Source: Stentor coeruleus (taxonomy: Eukaryota > Ciliophora > Heterotrichea > Heterotrichida > Stentoridae). Taken from it: a stretch of DNA of 64,000 nt. The notes under the pieces were generated by a model. The model saw only the letters and a list, made by a program, of their open reading frames with translations, ran no database searches and was not told the origin of the DNA. A program made the position numbers and the translations under genes. The DNA is taken from positions 38,222 through 102,221 of the forward strand of contig MPUH01000116.1 in the NCBI GenBank assembly GCA_001970955.1, read 5' to 3'. Numbering within the stretch: position 1 is the stretch's first letter; every line of letters begins with the position of its first letter. Below, piece by piece: positions 61,348 through 64,000 of this stretch.

Positions 61348-62382
61348 TCAGAAACTTAAAGAAAAAAAGTTAGTGATCATTGTCTCAGCCTTTGGTGCAG
61401 GTAAATTATAGAGTTTCTTTAATGCATACTCTTTAATCCCTTGCTTATAACTACTTTCTTCTTTTAAACTAAGCCTTTTATTCACAATAGAATTGAATTT
61501 TTCTATTTCAGAATATGTTGTTTTATATCCTCCTCTTTCATCAGAAACAATTTGAAGTAATAATGAAGTACCTTCACTACCTAATAGCTCAGGATGTCTT
61601 AGGTAAGATATAGCAAGTGTAGGTCTTCTGGCTCCAGTAAATTGTTTTTTGAAGGAGTTTTGATGGGTAGTTTTTCTTTGGGTTTTAGGATAATATCTGC
61701 TGTTATCAGGGGTTGAAGTAATTTCTGGAATTCTTGGGATGTTCCATGGCAAGTGGTGTGTGGTAAGTCTTCTTTTTGCGGTCCTTGGGCTTTCTTGATA
61801 AAATCTTAAGCGCTCTTCAAAGGATTTTTCCCTTTCGCGCTTTTTTATTATCTGCCAAGCTCTGCTATTAGTTACATTAGGTTTTTCTCCAGCACTTATA
61901 ACTGCAGGCTCATTAGGAACGCTAAGACTTTCTTGGATTTTTGGATTCTGTTTTCCGTATCTGGAACGAATAAGCCGGTTTGTTGACTTGTTTATTGCTT
62001 CTCGTAGAGGATATTTATCAGAGTCCTTGTCAACTCTGAACTTTTCCAAATTATCTTCGTGCTTCTTTGTTGAATTCTGCACACGTTTAAGTGCAGCTTT
62101 GTTCACATCATCTTCAAGATTTATATATTTTTCTGTGACTTTTTCATTAAAATAGTTATCTTTAATTTTTTTTATTATCGGAGTAACTCTTGAAATCCCC
62201 TCAACTGTATCAAAAGCGTGCCCTGAAAAAGAATTACCCCCACGATAGTTGCGGTATGAACCTTGACGACTTGATGCTACGATCACCCCTGAAAAACTTC
62301 GATGGACGACAAGGTCTTCAGATATATACTTAAACCTAAACTGTTTGTTGATTTCTTTTTCTATTTCAGAGTCTTGCTTCAT
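61348..62382 (-). CDS. Unknown basic protein
   Basis: 344 residues from ATG 62380-62382. No domain recognised. Charged, basic and mostly polar, with an RQGSYRNYRGGNSFSG segment, an Arg-rich middle (KKREREKSFEERLRFYQESPRTAKRRL), and a C-terminal globular-looking part (RPTLAISYLRHPELLGSEGTS, LLLQIVSDERGGYKTTYSEIEK). The gene is convergent with the Ca2+ pump, 92 bases between stops. It is the last gene before the presumed telomere. Function unknown. Confidence 0.65.
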   Translation of the reverse strand: MKQDSEIEKEINKQFRFKYISEDLVVHRSFSGVIVASSRQGSYRNYRGGNSFSGHAFDTVEGISRVTPIIKKIKDNYFNEKVTEKYINLEDDVNKAALKRVQNSTKKHEDNLEKFRVDKDSDKYPLREAINKSTNRLIRSRYGKQNPKIQESLSVPNEPAVISAGEKPNVTNSRAWQIIKKREREKSFEERLRFYQESPRTAKRRLTTHHLPWNIPRIPEITSTPDNSRYYPKTQRKTTHQNSFKKQFTGARRPTLAISYLRHPELLGSEGTSLLLQIVSDERGGYKTTYSEIEKFNSIVNKRLSLKEESSYKQGIKEYALKKLYNLPAPKAETMITNFFSLSF

Positions 62383-63982
62383 TTTTTTATTTAAAAATTT
62401 ATATTTGCAAAAGTAGTTAGTTGAGTTTAGCTATATTTATATCTTAATTTTATCTGATTTTGGTTTCATCGATATTCTAATTTCTGAAATTAAATGATTT
62501 TTATAGTTTTTTCAGGTTTAATGACTTGGTGCTAACCTCAGTTGTAATAATAATGAAAGAACCAGAAAAATTAAATTCTCAGCTGAGAGGACAACTTTTA
62601 TTATAGACAATTATTGTGAATTTATTAATAAAATCGCCATATAATAATATATGGCGCTGTGATATTAACACACGATCACCAAACTTGATTTAAAGTCGCT
62701 ATAAAAATCCTAATATATATAAAGATCTTGATGAAGAGCGCATCATTTTTTAAATTATTTAACCTTTTTGACAATAAGAATATAATCAGCCTTTTAGATA
62801 ATTTACTAGTGATTTACTCAATTTATCTTAGATTAGCATTTTATGAAAATATTAAGGAAAGGATAAAAAGAGATTTATTTAAGTTTTTGTTGTGTAAGGA
62901 ACTGGAAGTGTTTATTGGAAATTTAGATTTATTTCTGTAACTTAATGATTATATTAAGTTTTCAGCTGTTATCTATTTTACCAGATCTTGCAGGTAATTA
63001 TGTTTTGCATGGATAATATCAAAATAAGAAGGTAAAAATATGGTTAAGATATCCTAATATCAAAATAAGAAGGTAAAAATATGGTTAAGATATCCTAACA
63101 GCAATATATTTCATGGTAAAGCTAAACTTTTAAAATGTCATATATATACATATCAGTAATAATAATACTATTCTGTTGTTAACAAGTAATTAGAGCATGC
63201 TTATTGAATATAAAATTATGATTATAATTTCATAACAAAAAAATAGTCTATATTTATATTAATCATAAGTACTAGAAAGATAAATATAAAATTAATTTTA
63301 TTCAATAATGCTGTTTATTTACAAAAATACTTCATGAGTCATGAAAAATTTGCTAGTTATCAGATATTAAGCATCTAAATTCATTATGATAAAATATATG
63401 GCTTATTCATATTTTACTTAATCTTTCTCTAATTTCCCTTCAAAAGAAGCAGAATCTAACATTTTATTTGAAGATATTCTTATAGCGACTCAATCATTTA
63501 AAATTATTTTTGAAGCGTCAGTAAGCACTCTTATATGCAAAAAAGGCCTTCTAATTTTTTAATGTTTTTTCACTGTCTCGTGTTACCAGAGTAAATCATA
63601 TACAGTTTCAAAAAGTATTAGCTTTTTTACACTACATTTGCATTATGTTTATCATATTTGCTTAATAATGATAATTATATTTAGATCTTGTAAATAATAT
63701 TTATGTAAAAGAACTGATACTGAGTAAAAATTAATCAGAAGCTACTTAAATACAACAATAATGTTTATGATTATCATGCCAAGTGAATTTGCTTTAAAAA
63801 AATATATAAGGAATTAACTATTATTTAGTAAGTTAAAGCTATAGCATATTCATATAGCTTAAAAGATTATTTAGCTTTGCGAGAATAATGAAATTTAATG
63901 CTATGATTTATTAGCTTAGCTAATATAATAAAAAAAGTATATTTCCTGTATTTATCCTAACATCCTATCTCAATATAATAAG
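62383..63982. other. Gene-free subtelomeric DNA
   Basis: About 1.6 kb of AT-rich DNA between the last gene and the telomere-like end. The 70-codon frame at 62728 begins with TTG-ATG and is not convincing. Contains the tandem repeat at 63014-63098. Nothing else seen. Confidence 0.55.
63014..63098 (+). repeat. Two tandem 42-bp repeats
   Basis: The unit taatatcaaaataagaagg...ggttaagatatcc is repeated exactly twice, about 0.9 kb from the right end. Confidence 0.9.
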
Positions 63983-64000
63983 TGTTTGGGTGTTAGGGTG
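63983..64000 (+). repeat. Telomeric repeat, right end
   Basis: TGTTTGGG, TGTTAGGG, TG: two units and a partial unit of the heterotrich telomere repeat TGTTAGGG (C strand CCCTAACA), first unit with one variant base. G-strand runs 5'->3' toward the window edge, as at a chromosome's right end. Only 18 bases are visible. Confidence 0.75.

Noticed and set aside
62728-62940. 70-codon subtelomeric frame
   Set aside because: Hydrophobic low-complexity, weak start; no support.
1-64000. tRNA or rRNA genes
   Set aside because: I looked for B-box-like GGTTCGAATCC and rRNA core motifs and saw none; a proper tRNAscan is the decisive test.
1-64000. Ciliate stop-codon reassignment (TAA/TAG=Gln or TGA=Trp)
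   Set aside because: All three codons end genes cleanly at expected C-termini; broken frames are explained by 15-nt introns, assembly joins or decay.

Overview
The window looks like macronuclear DNA of a heterotrich ciliate, most likely Stentor or a close relative. TAA, TAG and TGA all act as ordinary stops (for example TAG after the WD40 gene at 7288, TGA after the GST gene at 48823), which is unusual for a ciliate. Genes are intron-poor, and six introns inferred from broken reading frames are all exactly 15 nt, GTA...AG, with an invariant A at position 10. The right end, 63983-64000, reads TGTTTGGG-TGTTAGGG-TG, which matches the heterotrich telomere unit (C strand CCCTAACA) in the orientation expected at a chromosome end. 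Gene content (SHIPPO proteins, anoctamin, a cyclic-nucleotide-domain channel, a PMCA pump, many kinases) is also typical of ciliates. The species call is inference.

Layout. 1-12.1 kb: a possible ciliary protein, the Ski2 RNA helicase (minus), a WD40 protein and a small gene with a duplicated 3' end (plus), then a large kelch/cysteine-rich membrane protein (minus). 13.7-19.6 kb: a SAM methyltransferase, a secreted cysteine-rich protein and a voltage/cyclic-nucleotide type K+ channel. 19.7-24.7 kb: a minus-strand run with the splicing factor TFIP11/Ntr1, two tandem paralogues of unknown function and another unknown helical protein. 25.6-37 kb: an AGC/YANK-type kinase, a SHIPPO-repeat protein with two mini-introns, a long coiled-coil protein, two small unknowns and an atypical CK1 kinase. 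38-48.8 kb: two unknowns, an anoctamin, a decayed WD40 gene, two tandem cAMP-receptor-like GPCRs, a dead non-LTR retrotransposon fragment and a GST. 49.5-57 kb: small genes, a PG-rich protein, a GC-richer possible structured-RNA locus, a possible mitochondrial membrane protein, a gene relic, nested TA-flanked inverted-repeat elements and an acylated PH protein. 58-64 kb: a plasma-membrane Ca2+ pump, one unknown gene and a gene-free subtelomere.

The sequence has nine single-n joins. At each one the bases left of the n are repeated right of it (40-167 nt), so these are unmerged contig overlaps. They artificially split the Ski2, kelch, anoctamin and Ca2+-pump genes; those genes are annotated here as single genes. 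The kelch gene also has a real-looking one-base frame break near 11640.

Membrane excitability and calcium handling recur (K+ channel, anoctamin, PMCA, GPCRs, PH protein), as do ciliary or cortical structural proteins (SHIPPO, PG-rich, coiled coil). No operon logic is apparent: neighbours are independently oriented and several convergent pairs have nearly touching stops. The most unusual general signal is a gene-oriented GC skew of the intergenic DNA: the coding strand is C-rich and G-poor upstream of starts and G-rich and C-poor downstream of stops, switching sign midway between divergent genes.
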